From assembly GCF_000734895.2 (NCBI RefSeq), contig NZ_CP011382.1, positions 4,194,700 through 4,258,699 on the forward strand: a stretch of 64,000 bases of DNA. The letters are read 5' to 3'. Each line of letters starts with the position of its first letter. The stretch's first letter is position 1. The stretch is from Calothrix sp. 336/3 (GTDB taxonomy: Bacteria; Cyanobacteriota; Cyanobacteriia; Cyanobacteriales; Nostocaceae). Both the position numbers and the translations under genes were made by a program. This document shows, in pieces, positions 54,820-62,655 of the stretch. The notes under the pieces are model-generated. The model was not told the DNA's origin and ran no database searches. It was given only the letters and a program-made list of their open reading frames with translations.

Positions 54820-56115
54820 ATGCGATTTAAATCTTCTTTGACTAAATTCGAGAATTCCTCACTGGCAACAGATTTTGCCTCTGACTCGGGAAGTGATGAT
54901 CCAGAAATAGAACAGGAGCCTCCAGAAGTCTCCTTGCCAAAATCTATTAGTGGGTTATCGACAGTTGAACCGACAACTGTTCTGATGCAACGTAGCCCTT
55001 CTTTGATACAACAGAAGGCAGAAGAATTACGTAACACTCTGGTGGCACACCGACACGATCGCCACCTGATTTTACTTCAGGATTTCCCCGACCCCGATGC
55101 CCTTTCATCTGCTTGGACTTATCAGCTTATAGCCCAGCAGTACGATATCAAGTGTGAGATTATCTATGCCGGAACTCTCAGTCACCAGGAAAACATCGCC
55201 CTAGTCAAACTTACTGGATTACCCGCCCAACGGTGTACCCTACCCACCTTCCGAGAAAAAGATTTATCCTCGTACCAGGGTTTTGTCCTCATCGACAACC
55301 AAGGGACAACTTCCCAGCTAATGCCATTAGTACAGCAGGCAAGAATTCCCCTGATAGCTGTAATTGACCATCATAATTTACAGGGGGATTTAAAGTCAGA
55401 ATTTTTGGACATCCGCCCCTATGTACGGGCAACTGCAACTATTTTCACCCAATATTTGCAGACGGGGCTATTGCCTCTAGATAGCAGTATTCCTCAACAC
55501 GTCAAGTGTGCCACCGCTTTGATGCACGGCTTGCGCTCCGATACCAATCGCCTCATGCAAGCCCAAGAAGAAGACTTCATGGCGGCAGCTTACCTAAGTC
55601 GCTTTTATGATGCTCAGTTATTAAATGCCGTTCTGCAGGCAAACCGTTCCAAACGGGTAATGGACGTAATTGAGCGATCGCTAAAAAACCGTATCGTTCA
55701 AAATAACTTTTCCATTGCTGGCGTTGGTTACTTACGCTACGATGACCGCGATGCTATTCCTCAAGCTGCGGATTTTCTAGTCACAGAGGAAAACGTACAT
55801 ACTGCCGTAGTTTACGGTATCGTTCACGATGAAGATGAGGAGCTAGAAGTAGTCATCGGCTCCTTGAGAACAACCAAACTCACCCTAGATCCCGATGAAT
55901 TTATCAAAGAAGCCTTTGGTAGAGACAGCACTGGGCGCTTTTTTGGGGGTGGGCGCACTAGTGCAGGAGGCTTTGAAATTCCCATGGGATTTTTATCTGG
56001 CGGTAATGAAAACTCCGCCTATGCAAAAATGAAATGGGAAGTATACGATGCTCAAATTAAGCAAAAGCTGCTGAGATTAGTTAACCCCAGAGATAATCCA
56101 ATCCAGTCTGAATAG
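54820..56115 (+). CDS. DHH-family phosphoesterase (NrnA-like)
   Basis: The 431-residue protein has a polar N-terminal extension of about 75 residues and then a DHH domain. Metal-binding motifs are DFPDPDALSSAW, VLIDNQGT and AVIDHHNLQGDL, with a later DxxR (MHGLRSDTNRLMQA). The C-terminal DHHA1 domain ends in the substrate motif FGGGRTSAGGFEIPMGF. Proteins of this type degrade short oligonucleotides (nanoRNase), pAp or cyclic dinucleotides. The extension and overall length are typical of the cyanobacterial group, and the true substrate cannot be deduced. sixA follows after about 65 bp. Confidence 0.85.
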   Translation: MRFKSSLTKFENSSLATDFASDSGSDDPEIEQEPPEVSLPKSISGLSTVEPTTVLMQRSPSLIQQKAEELRNTLVAHRHDRHLILLQDFPDPDALSSAWTYQLIAQQYDIKCEIIYAGTLSHQENIALVKLTGLPAQRCTLPTFREKDLSSYQGFVLIDNQGTTSQLMPLVQQARIPLIAVIDHHNLQGDLKSEFLDIRPYVRATATIFTQYLQTGLLPLDSSIPQHVKCATALMHGLRSDTNRLMQAQEEDFMAAAYLSRFYDAQLLNAVLQANRSKRVMDVIERSLKNRIVQNNFSIAGVGYLRYDDRDAIPQAADFLVTEENVHTAVVYGIVHDEDEELEVVIGSLRTTKLTLDPDEFIKEAFGRDSTGRFFGGGRTSAGGFEIPMGFLSGGNENSAYAKMKWEVYDAQIKQKLLRLVNPRDNPIQSE

Positions 56116-56180
56116 TAAGTAGGGAGTAAGCTCAAAGGGTGTAGGATATTTTTCTATCACCCATTACCATTTCTTTGATT

Positions 56181-56675
56181 GTGGAACTCTACCTAATTCG
56201 TCATGGCATTGCTGAAGAAAAGCATCCAGACATCTCCGATGCTTCCAGAAAGCTAACTAAAGATGGAGAGCAAAAAACCAAGAAAGTTGCCCACCGTCTA
56301 CAAGAGATGGGATTACAGTTTGATGTTATCGCTTCCAGCCCTCTGGTACGAGCTTGGCAGACAGCAAAAATTCTTCACAATGTGGGATTAAGTTCCCAAG
56401 TTGAAGAATGTTCCCATCTCGCGCCCGATGGGAGTATCCATGATTGGGTTGGAGACTGGCTAGAACCCAGAAATTATTCTCCCTCAACTCAACTAGCTGT
56501 GGTCGGACATGAACCAAATTTAAGTAATTGGGCAGAGTTTTTGGTTTGGGGTGAGGTAAAGGGACAGTTGGTCTTGAAAAAAGCAGGTATGATCGGGGTA
56601 CAGCTACCAGAAACAGGCTCAGTATTTGGTCGATGTCAGATGTTTTGGCTGACACCTCCTAAGTACTTGCTTTAA
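56181..56675 (+). CDS. sixA: Phosphohistidine phosphatase SixA
   Basis: The 164-residue histidine phosphatase begins MELYLIRHGIAEEKHPDISD. The RHG motif holds the nucleophilic histidine, and the second catalytic histidine is in LAVVGHEPNLSNWAEFLVWG. VIASSPLVRAWQTAKIL is the arginine-containing phosphate pocket. SixA removes phosphate from histidine phosphotransfer proteins, for example NPr or HPt domains. The GTG at 56181 gives the standard N-terminus. A TTG two codons upstream is less likely. It could cotranscribe with the DHH gene. Confidence 0.9.
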   Translation: MELYLIRHGIAEEKHPDISDASRKLTKDGEQKTKKVAHRLQEMGLQFDVIASSPLVRAWQTAKILHNVGLSSQVEECSHLAPDGSIHDWVGDWLEPRNYSPSTQLAVVGHEPNLSNWAEFLVWGEVKGQLVLKKAGMIGVQLPETGSVFGRCQMFWLTPPKYLL

Positions 56676-56786
56676 CAGTTGTTCCACGGTTCCATCAGAA
56701 TTCGTGTGATGAAAGATACTGTTATGGCAACAAAGATTTCTGGTAATTTAGCCTGAGCAAATCTTTTTGAAAGCAATGGTGTTGCC

Positions 56787-57923
56787 ATGATGGTGTGCGA
56801 ATTCAAGCCCGGTTTGGAAGGCATTCCTGCCGCCCAATCTGGTATTAGTTTTGTTGATGGGCAAAAGGGATTATTGGAATATCGTGGCATCCGGATTGAG
56901 GAATTAGCAGAAAAAAGTAACTTTTTAGAAACTGCTTATCTTCTGATTTGGGGTGAGTTGCCCACGAAGGAAGAATTGACTGCTTTTGAGGAAGAGGTAC
57001 GCTATCACCGCCGGATTAAGTATCGTATCCGCGATATGATGAAAAGCTTTCCTGAAAGTGGTCACCCGATGGATGCCCTACAAGCCTCTGCTGCGGCTTT
57101 AGGCTTATTTTATTCACGCCGTGATTTGCATAATCCTGTCTACATTCGGGATGCCGTAGTGCGTCTGTTAGCAACGATTCCAACAATGATTGCGGCGTTC
57201 CAGTTGATGCGAAAGGGGAATGATCCTGTACGCCCAAACGATAATTTAGATTATTCTGCCAACTTTCTCTATATGCTGACAGAGGAAGAACCAGACCCAT
57301 TGGCTGCGAAGATTTTTGATGTGTGCTTGATTCTTCATGCCGAGCATACAATGAATGCTTCCACTTTTAGTGCGAGGGTGACAGCCTCAACCTTAACAGA
57401 CCCCTATGCCGTCGTAGCTAGCGCTGTGGGAACTCTGGGAGGACCTCTCCATGGGGGGGCGAATGAAGAAGTAATTCAGATGCTGGAAAATATTGGCTCT
57501 GTAGAAAACGTTCGCCCTTACATCGAAGATTGCTTGCAAAAGAAAGCCAAGATTATGGGATTCGGACACCGTGTTTATAAGGTGAAAGACCCGCGGGCAA
57601 CAATTTTACAAAACTTAGCAGAGCAATTATTCGCCAAGTTTGGGCAAGACAAATATTACGATATTGCCCAAGAGATGGAACGAGTAGTCGCAGAAAAGTT
57701 AGGTCACAAAGGAATTTATCCGAATGTTGACTTTTACTCTGGTTTGGTGTACAGAAAAATGGAAATTCCCACGGATTTATTTACACCAATTTTTGCGATC
57801 GCCCGCGTTGCTGGTTGGTTAGCCCATTGGAAAGAACAACTGGCTGAAAACCGTATTTTCCGCCCTACCCAGGTTTACAGTGGTCTCCATGGTATGGAGT
57901 ACACTCCTTTAAATCAGAGGTAA
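56787..57923 (+). CDS. gltA: Citrate synthase
   Basis: The 378-residue enzyme condenses oxaloacetate and acetyl-CoA at the entry of the TCA cycle. The catalytic histidines are in LILHAEHTMNASTFSARV and LGGPLHGGANEEVIQM, and the aspartate is in YPNVDFYSGLVYRKM. FGHRVYKVKDPRA holds the citrate-binding arginines. The length is that of the short bacterial and archaeal type without the NADH-binding extension of E. coli GltA. The gene precedes ndhA-I-G-E, an order I recall from other cyanobacteria, but the 435 bp gap suggests separate promoters. The stop codon overlaps a heptamer repeat. Confidence 0.94.
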   Translation: MMVCEFKPGLEGIPAAQSGISFVDGQKGLLEYRGIRIEELAEKSNFLETAYLLIWGELPTKEELTAFEEEVRYHRRIKYRIRDMMKSFPESGHPMDALQASAAALGLFYSRRDLHNPVYIRDAVVRLLATIPTMIAAFQLMRKGNDPVRPNDNLDYSANFLYMLTEEEPDPLAAKIFDVCLILHAEHTMNASTFSARVTASTLTDPYAVVASAVGTLGGPLHGGANEEVIQMLENIGSVENVRPYIEDCLQKKAKIMGFGHRVYKVKDPRATILQNLAEQLFAKFGQDKYYDIAQEMERVVAEKLGHKGIYPNVDFYSGLVYRKMEIPTDLFTPIFAIARVAGWLAHWKEQLAENRIFRPTQVYSGLHGMEYTPLNQR

Positions 57924-57947
57924 TGGGTAATGGGTAATGGGTAATGG
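57921..57947. repeat. Short tandem heptamer repeat (TAATGGG x3)
   Basis: Three perfect TAATGGG copies plus TAATGG begin at the stop codon of gltA itself. It is another STRR-type repeat of heterocystous cyanobacteria. Confidence 0.85.
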
Positions 57948-58358
57948 ATAATGAATGACTGTAATACTGAATTTCCTCTAATCCCCCACCCTATTACCCA
58001 TTGCTGATTCCTAAAATTTGTGAATTCTAATTCATACCATAAGTAGAATTTCTCATCTGCACCGGAAGGGTGAAAACCATCCAGGGATATACTAGGCATG
58101 GGAATTGCAAAAAATCTTAAATAAAGGCTGGTTAAGGCAAAGATTATTGGTGGGTAAATTCACAATTATTTACAAGTGAGGATGGAACAAAGAAGAGAAA
58201 AAGGAGGGTTTCACCAGCTGAAAGCACAAAAAAGTGCACAGGGGTGGGGTATTTAATTTTGAGGATGAATATTTTTCTATTGATGCTCGACACAGTACCC
58301 AGAATTTTTCTTTTATACTTCCTAGCTTCAGCCTCCAATTGACTTCAAGAGCGGAAAC
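57948..58358. promoter_or_regulatory. Upstream region of the ndh operon
   Basis: About 410 bp without a coding frame separate gltA from ndhA. Since the ndh genes are the next transcription unit, their promoter is expected here. The region is AT-rich near 58250-58330, and no clear operator could be identified. Confidence 0.4.
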
Positions 58359-59477
58359 ATGAATTCAGGAATTGATCTGCAAGGAACATTTATTCAATCC
58401 CTGATGGATTTGGGATTACCTGCGGGTACAGCCAAAGCCATCTGGATGCCCCTGCCAATGATTTTGATGATTATTGGAGCCACGGTAGGGGTTTTAACCT
58501 GCGTTTGGCTAGAGAGAAAAATTTCGGCGGCAGCGCAGCAGAGGATCGGACCTGAGTATATTGGACCTTTGGGTTTATTAGCTCCTGTCGCCGATGGTTT
58601 GAAATTGGTATTTAAAGAAGATATCGTTCCCGCCAAATCAGACCCATTTCTATTTACCCTCGGTCCGATTATCGTGGTTCTGCCAGTATTTTTGTCCTAT
58701 TTGATTGTACCCTTTGGGCAAAATATTCTCATTACCGATGTGGGTATGGGTGTGTTTCTCTGGATTGCGTTGTCCAGTATTCAGCCCATTGGCTTGTTGA
58801 TGGCGGGCTATGCTTCCAATAATAAGTACTCCCTCCTAGGTGGTTTACGAGCCGCAGCCCAATCTATTAGTTATGAGATTCCCTTGGCATTAGCTGTACT
58901 GGCGATCGCCATGATGTCTAATAGTCTCAGTACCGTCGATATCGTCAATCAACAATCAGGTTACGGTATTCTCGGTTGGAACGTCTGGAGACAACCAATT
59001 GGTTTCATGATTTTCTGGATTGCGGCTCTGGCAGAATGTGAACGGATGCCCTTTGACTTACCAGAAGCTGAAGAAGAACTAGTTGCGGGTTATCAAACAG
59101 AATATTCCGGAATGAAATTTGCTCTGTTCTACCTCAGTTCCTACGTCAATTTAGTACTTTCTGCCCTTTTGGTAGCAGTCTTATACCTTGGTGGTTGGGA
59201 ATCCCCCGTACCTCTGGACTTACTTGCAGGGTGGTTTGGTGTCAGCGAAACTGACCCTGTATTGCAGATTGTTACTGCTTCCTTGGGTATCACCATGACT
59301 GTACTCAAGGCATATTTCCTTATTTTCCTGGCAATCTTGCTACGCTGGACTGTGCCTCGTGTACGTATTGACCAGTTACTCGATTTAGGCTGGAAGTTTT
59401 TGCTGCCAGTGGGCTTAGTTAATCTACTATTAACAGCAGCTTTAAAACTAGCTTTTCCTGTCGCCTTCGGCGGTTAG
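58359..59477 (+). CDS. ndhA: NDH-1 subunit A (NdhA)
   Basis: The 372-residue membrane subunit NdhA (NuoH/ND1 type) joins the hydrophilic arm to the membrane arm of the cyanobacterial NAD(P)H dehydrogenase-like complex, which takes electrons from ferredoxin. Eight or so helices are visible. The conserved loops are CVWLERKISAAAQQRIGPEY, PVADGLKLVFKEDIVPAK, LRAAAQSISYEIPLALAVLA and ECERMPFDLPEAEEELVAGY, which line the quinone chamber. The complex works in respiration and cyclic electron flow. It is the first gene of ndhA-ndhI-ndhG-ndhE. Confidence 0.96.
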   Translation: MNSGIDLQGTFIQSLMDLGLPAGTAKAIWMPLPMILMIIGATVGVLTCVWLERKISAAAQQRIGPEYIGPLGLLAPVADGLKLVFKEDIVPAKSDPFLFTLGPIIVVLPVFLSYLIVPFGQNILITDVGMGVFLWIALSSIQPIGLLMAGYASNNKYSLLGGLRAAAQSISYEIPLALAVLAIAMMSNSLSTVDIVNQQSGYGILGWNVWRQPIGFMIFWIAALAECERMPFDLPEAEEELVAGYQTEYSGMKFALFYLSSYVNLVLSALLVAVLYLGGWESPVPLDLLAGWFGVSETDPVLQIVTASLGITMTVLKAYFLIFLAILLRWTVPRVRIDQLLDLGWKFLLPVGLVNLLLTAALKLAFPVAFGG

Positions 59478-59561
59478 TCAAATTTTTGGTTTGAGATTTG
59501 AGATGGCAGTAAAATCCCAAATCCCAAGCCTAAAATCCCAAACGAGAGAGAGACACGAACC

Positions 59562-60146
59562 ATGCTCAAGTTCCTGAAGCAAGTAGGTGATTACGCCAAA
59601 GAAGCAGTCCAAGCCGGACGTTATATCGGTGAAGGTTTATCAGTCACCTTCGACCATATGCGCCGCCGTCCTGTCACTGTTCAATACCCCTATGAAAAAC
59701 TTATACCTAGTGAGCGTTTTCGGGGTCGGATTCACTACGAATTTGATAAATGTATTGCCTGTGAAGTCTGTGTGCGGGTGTGCCCAATTAACTTACCTGT
59801 AGTCGATTGGGAATTCGATAAAGCCAGCAAGAAGAAAAAACTCAAACACTACAGTATTGATTTTGGCGTTTGTATTTTCTGCGGCAACTGTGTGGAGTAT
59901 TGTCCAACAAACTGCCTATCAATGACAGAAGAGTATGAACTCTCCACCTACGATCGCCATGAACTCAATTATGATAACGTGGCTCTTGGTCGCCTTCCCT
60001 ACAAAGTGACCAACGACCCCATGGTGACTCCCCTGCGCGAGTTAGTTTATCTCCCCAAAGGGGTGATGGACCCCCACGATCTTCCCGCCGATGCACCCCG
60101 TCCGGGCGCTCGTCCAGAGGATTTAGTGGAAAATACTAATGGGTAA
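59562..60146 (+). CDS. ndhI: NDH-1 subunit I, two [4Fe-4S] clusters (NdhI)
   Basis: The 194-residue ferredoxin-like subunit carries clusters N6a and N6b, bound by FDKCIACEVCVRVCPINLPV and FGVCIFCGNCVEYCPTNCLS. It passes electrons from ferredoxin to the quinone site. The N-terminal amphipathic region (KFLKQVGDYAKEAVQAGRYI) anchors it against the membrane arm. The C-terminus is longer than in E. coli NuoI and Pro-rich. It lies 84 bp after ndhA. A frame at 59587 on the same strand is a shadow. Confidence 0.96.
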   Translation: MLKFLKQVGDYAKEAVQAGRYIGEGLSVTFDHMRRRPVTVQYPYEKLIPSERFRGRIHYEFDKCIACEVCVRVCPINLPVVDWEFDKASKKKKLKHYSIDFGVCIFCGNCVEYCPTNCLSMTEEYELSTYDRHELNYDNVALGRLPYKVTNDPMVTPLRELVYLPKGVMDPHDLPADAPRPGARPEDLVENTNG

Positions 60147-60249
60147 TCAGCAATAGGTAATGGGCTGGAAATGACTATTTACTGCCCTTGGGCAACCCAT
60201 TACCAAGCTTAAAATACATCAAATTGACCATTGACAAAGGATTAAAATT

Positions 60250-60849
60250 GTGAATCTGGCAGAAGGAGTACAATTTGTTACATTTAGTATCCTGGCAGTG
60301 ATGATGATTGGGGCAGCACTCGGTGTAGTGCTGTTTTCTAGTATTGTCCATGCTGCCTTTATGCTAGGTGGTGTCTTTATAAGTATTGCAGGGTTATATC
60401 TCCTGTTAAATGCTGATTTCGTTGCCGCAGCTCAAGTACTCATCTATGTAGGAGCGGTGAACGTACTAATTTTGTTTGCCATCATGTTAGTCAACAAGCG
60501 GCAAGACTTTGTTCCTTTCCCCACAGCTTGGGTACGCAAAGCTTTAACTGGGGTGGTGAGCTTGGGATTATTTGCCCTTCTCAGTACGATGGTTGTTGTT
60601 ACACCTTGGGCACAAACCACCACAACTCCTGCTGAGAATACTATTGTTTTGATTGGTGAGCATTTCTTTACCGACTTTTTGCTGCCTTTTGAACTCGCTT
60701 CGATTTTATTGCTGATGGCAATGGTCGGTGCAATTATTTTGGCACGTCGAGAGTACTTACCAGAGCCAAGCAGTGACTTACAACAAACAGTCTTAACATT
60801 ACCTGAGCGTCCCAGGGAGCTAGTCTCAGCTGGTAATGATAAGGATTAG
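60250..60849 (+). CDS. ndhG: NDH-1 subunit G (NdhG)
   Basis: The 199-residue membrane subunit (NuoJ/ND6 type) has five hydrophobic helices. Among them are FVTFSILAVMMIGAALGVVL and LLNADFVAAAQVLIYVGAVN, in which the pi-bulge helix GAVNVLILFAIMLVN is the family signature. It lies next to NdhE and NdhA in the membrane arm. The start is a GTG at 60250, 103 bp after ndhI. The gap contains GGGTAATCAGC-type repeats. Confidence 0.94.
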   Translation: MNLAEGVQFVTFSILAVMMIGAALGVVLFSSIVHAAFMLGGVFISIAGLYLLLNADFVAAAQVLIYVGAVNVLILFAIMLVNKRQDFVPFPTAWVRKALTGVVSLGLFALLSTMVVVTPWAQTTTTPAENTIVLIGEHFFTDFLLPFELASILLLMAMVGAIILARREYLPEPSSDLQQTVLTLPERPRELVSAGNDKD

Positions 60850-61021
60850 TCCCACAATTTGGGATTTTGGATTGTCAATTTGAGTTTGATTTTATTACCT
60901 GAGCCTAGAGTTAAAGGGCGAGGTGCAGAACAAGCAAAAATATTTATCATCTAAAATCTTAAATTGTCAATCAATACTCATAGCTAACTGGTGACAACCA
61001 AAACTGACAACAACGAATACA

Positions 61022-61327
61022 ATGCAACTTCAGTACTTTTTATTACTAGCTGCCGCGCTATTTTGTATCGGCATTTATGGCTTGATTACTAGCCGTAGCG
61101 CAGTGCGTGTTTTAATGTCCATTGAGTTATTGCTCAATGCTGTTAATTTAAACTTAATGGCTTTCTCTAATTATCTTGACTCCACAATGATTAAGGGTCA
61201 AGTTTTCACTGTCTTCGTGATCACAGTTGCTGCTGCGGAAGCGGCGGTTGGTTTGGCGATCGTCTTGGCAATTTATCGTAACCGCGATACTGTCGATATG
61301 GAGCAGTTCAATCTCCTCAAGTGGTAA
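61022..61327 (+). CDS. ndhE: NDH-1 subunit E (NdhE)
   Basis: The 101-residue NuoK/ND4L-type subunit has three helices (YFLLLAAALFCIGIYGLITS, LMSIELLLNAVNLNLMAFSN, FVITVAAAEAAVGLAIVLAI). The two buried glutamates of the proton path are in SIELLLNAVN and AAAEAAVGL. It is the smallest subunit of the membrane arm. It lies 172 bp after ndhG and 4 bp before nadK. Confidence 0.96.
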   Translation: MQLQYFLLLAAALFCIGIYGLITSRSAVRVLMSIELLLNAVNLNLMAFSNYLDSTMIKGQVFTVFVITVAAAEAAVGLAIVLAIYRNRDTVDMEQFNLLKW

Positions 61328-61331
61328 TACA

Positions 61332-62255
61332 GTGGAGCTAAAGCAGGTAATTATTGCTTACAAGGCACGAGACTCCCAGAGTAAACGCTGGGCAGAAATC
61401 TGTGCCAAGCAACTAGAAAATCGTCAATGCCAGGTTCTTATTGGACCGAGCGGACCCAAGGATAACCCCTATCCGGTGTTTTTGGCTTCTGCTCCCCAAC
61501 AGATAGACCTGGCTGTCGTTCTCGGTGGAGATGGTACTGTTTTAACTGGTGCCAGACATCTCGCTCCCGCAGGTATCCCCATATTAGGTGTCAATGTGGG
61601 GGGACATCTGGGGTTTTTAACGGAATCAGTGGAAGAGTTTCAAGATACGGAGCAGGTTTGGGAACGTTTGTTGGAAGATCGCTACGCTATCCAACGAAGA
61701 ATGATGTTACAAGCGGCAGTATTTGAGGGACATGGTTCTAATTTGGAGCCAATTACAGAGCGTTATTTGGCTTTGAACGAAATGTGTGTTAAACCCGCTT
61801 CTGCCGATCGCATGATTACCTCAATTTTAGAAATGGAAATTGATGGTGAGGTAGTCGATCAGTACGTGGGTGATGGTTTAATTATGGCTACTCCCACTGG
61901 TTCCACTGGTTACACCGTCTCAGCCAATGGTCCAATCATGCATGATGGCATGGAAGCGATTACAATTACTCCCATTTGTCCCATGAGTTTGTCGAGTCGT
62001 CCTCTCATTTTGCCTCCAGGTTCGGTGGTGAGTATTTGGCCCCTGGGAGATTATGATTTGAGTACGAAACTATGGACTGATGGAGTATTGGCAACTTCCA
62101 TTTGGCCCGGACACCGTGTTGATGTCAGAATGGCAGACTGTCGAGCAAAGTTTATTATTTTGCGGGAGAACAACTCCTACTATCAAACTCTGCGAGAAAA
62201 GTTACTGTGGGCAGGAACTAGGGTACGCTACAGTAGCACCAACCACGCTAATTAA
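61332..62255 (+). CDS. nadK: NAD(+) kinase
   Basis: The 307-residue enzyme phosphorylates NAD to NADP. The motifs are VVLGGDGTVLTGARHLAP (catalytic Asp in GGDG), NVGGHLGFLTE, LNEMCVKPASADRMITSILE and GLIMATPTGSTGYTVSANGP. The GTG at 61332 comes four bases after the ndhE stop codon and gives the standard N-terminus MELKQVIIAYKARDSQ. A longer frame starts inside ndhE and is not real. Location at the end of the ndh operon links NADP supply with NDH-1 expression. Cyanobacteria usually have two NAD kinases. Which one this is cannot be decided. Confidence 0.94.
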   Translation: MELKQVIIAYKARDSQSKRWAEICAKQLENRQCQVLIGPSGPKDNPYPVFLASAPQQIDLAVVLGGDGTVLTGARHLAPAGIPILGVNVGGHLGFLTESVEEFQDTEQVWERLLEDRYAIQRRMMLQAAVFEGHGSNLEPITERYLALNEMCVKPASADRMITSILEMEIDGEVVDQYVGDGLIMATPTGSTGYTVSANGPIMHDGMEAITITPICPMSLSSRPLILPPGSVVSIWPLGDYDLSTKLWTDGVLATSIWPGHRVDVRMADCRAKFIILRENNSYYQTLREKLLWAGTRVRYSSTNHAN

Positions 62256-62305
62256 CCAATTAATTAAGTTTTTTTTGGTGATTTTGATAGTTCATAATAA
62301 ATACG

Positions 62306-62350
62306 GCAGGCTCAATGATTAGATACAAATTCGAGCCTGCTTTATTTTTT
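62306..62350 (+). terminator. Rho-independent terminator after nadK
   Basis: GCAGGCTC (62306-62313) and GAGCCTGC (62333-62340) make a perfect 8 bp stem, followed by TTTATTTTTT. It lies 50 bp after nadK and closes the ndhA-I-G-E-nadK unit. Confidence 0.85.
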
Positions 62351-62655
62351 GAATATTTCTATCTACTGTTGTCCTAGAGGCAAGGAGCAAAGATTTTTCT
62401 TTTTGCTGAGTTGATTAATTATTTGTATATCGATGAATTGTCTTTAAAGATGCATTCAGAGATGGTATTAAATGTAATTAATATTTGCTCATGGATGATT
62501 AATTATGAGATATTCACTGATTGTAAGTTGCGTCTTCTCATAGTAGTTGCAGGATGATGAGATGACTTTCTTCTAGTAGCAAGAGCAGATAATACTAACT
62601 ATTTTTGATAACAACTTAGTATTATGAACTAAAATTGTGTATCGGGTGCAAAACT
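62351..62655. other. Upstream region of the glycosyltransferase gene
   Basis: These 305 bp of AT-rich sequence contain no coding frame. The promoter of the next gene should lie here. A GATGATGAGATGA-like purine-rich stretch near 62553 was the only distinct word. Confidence 0.35.
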
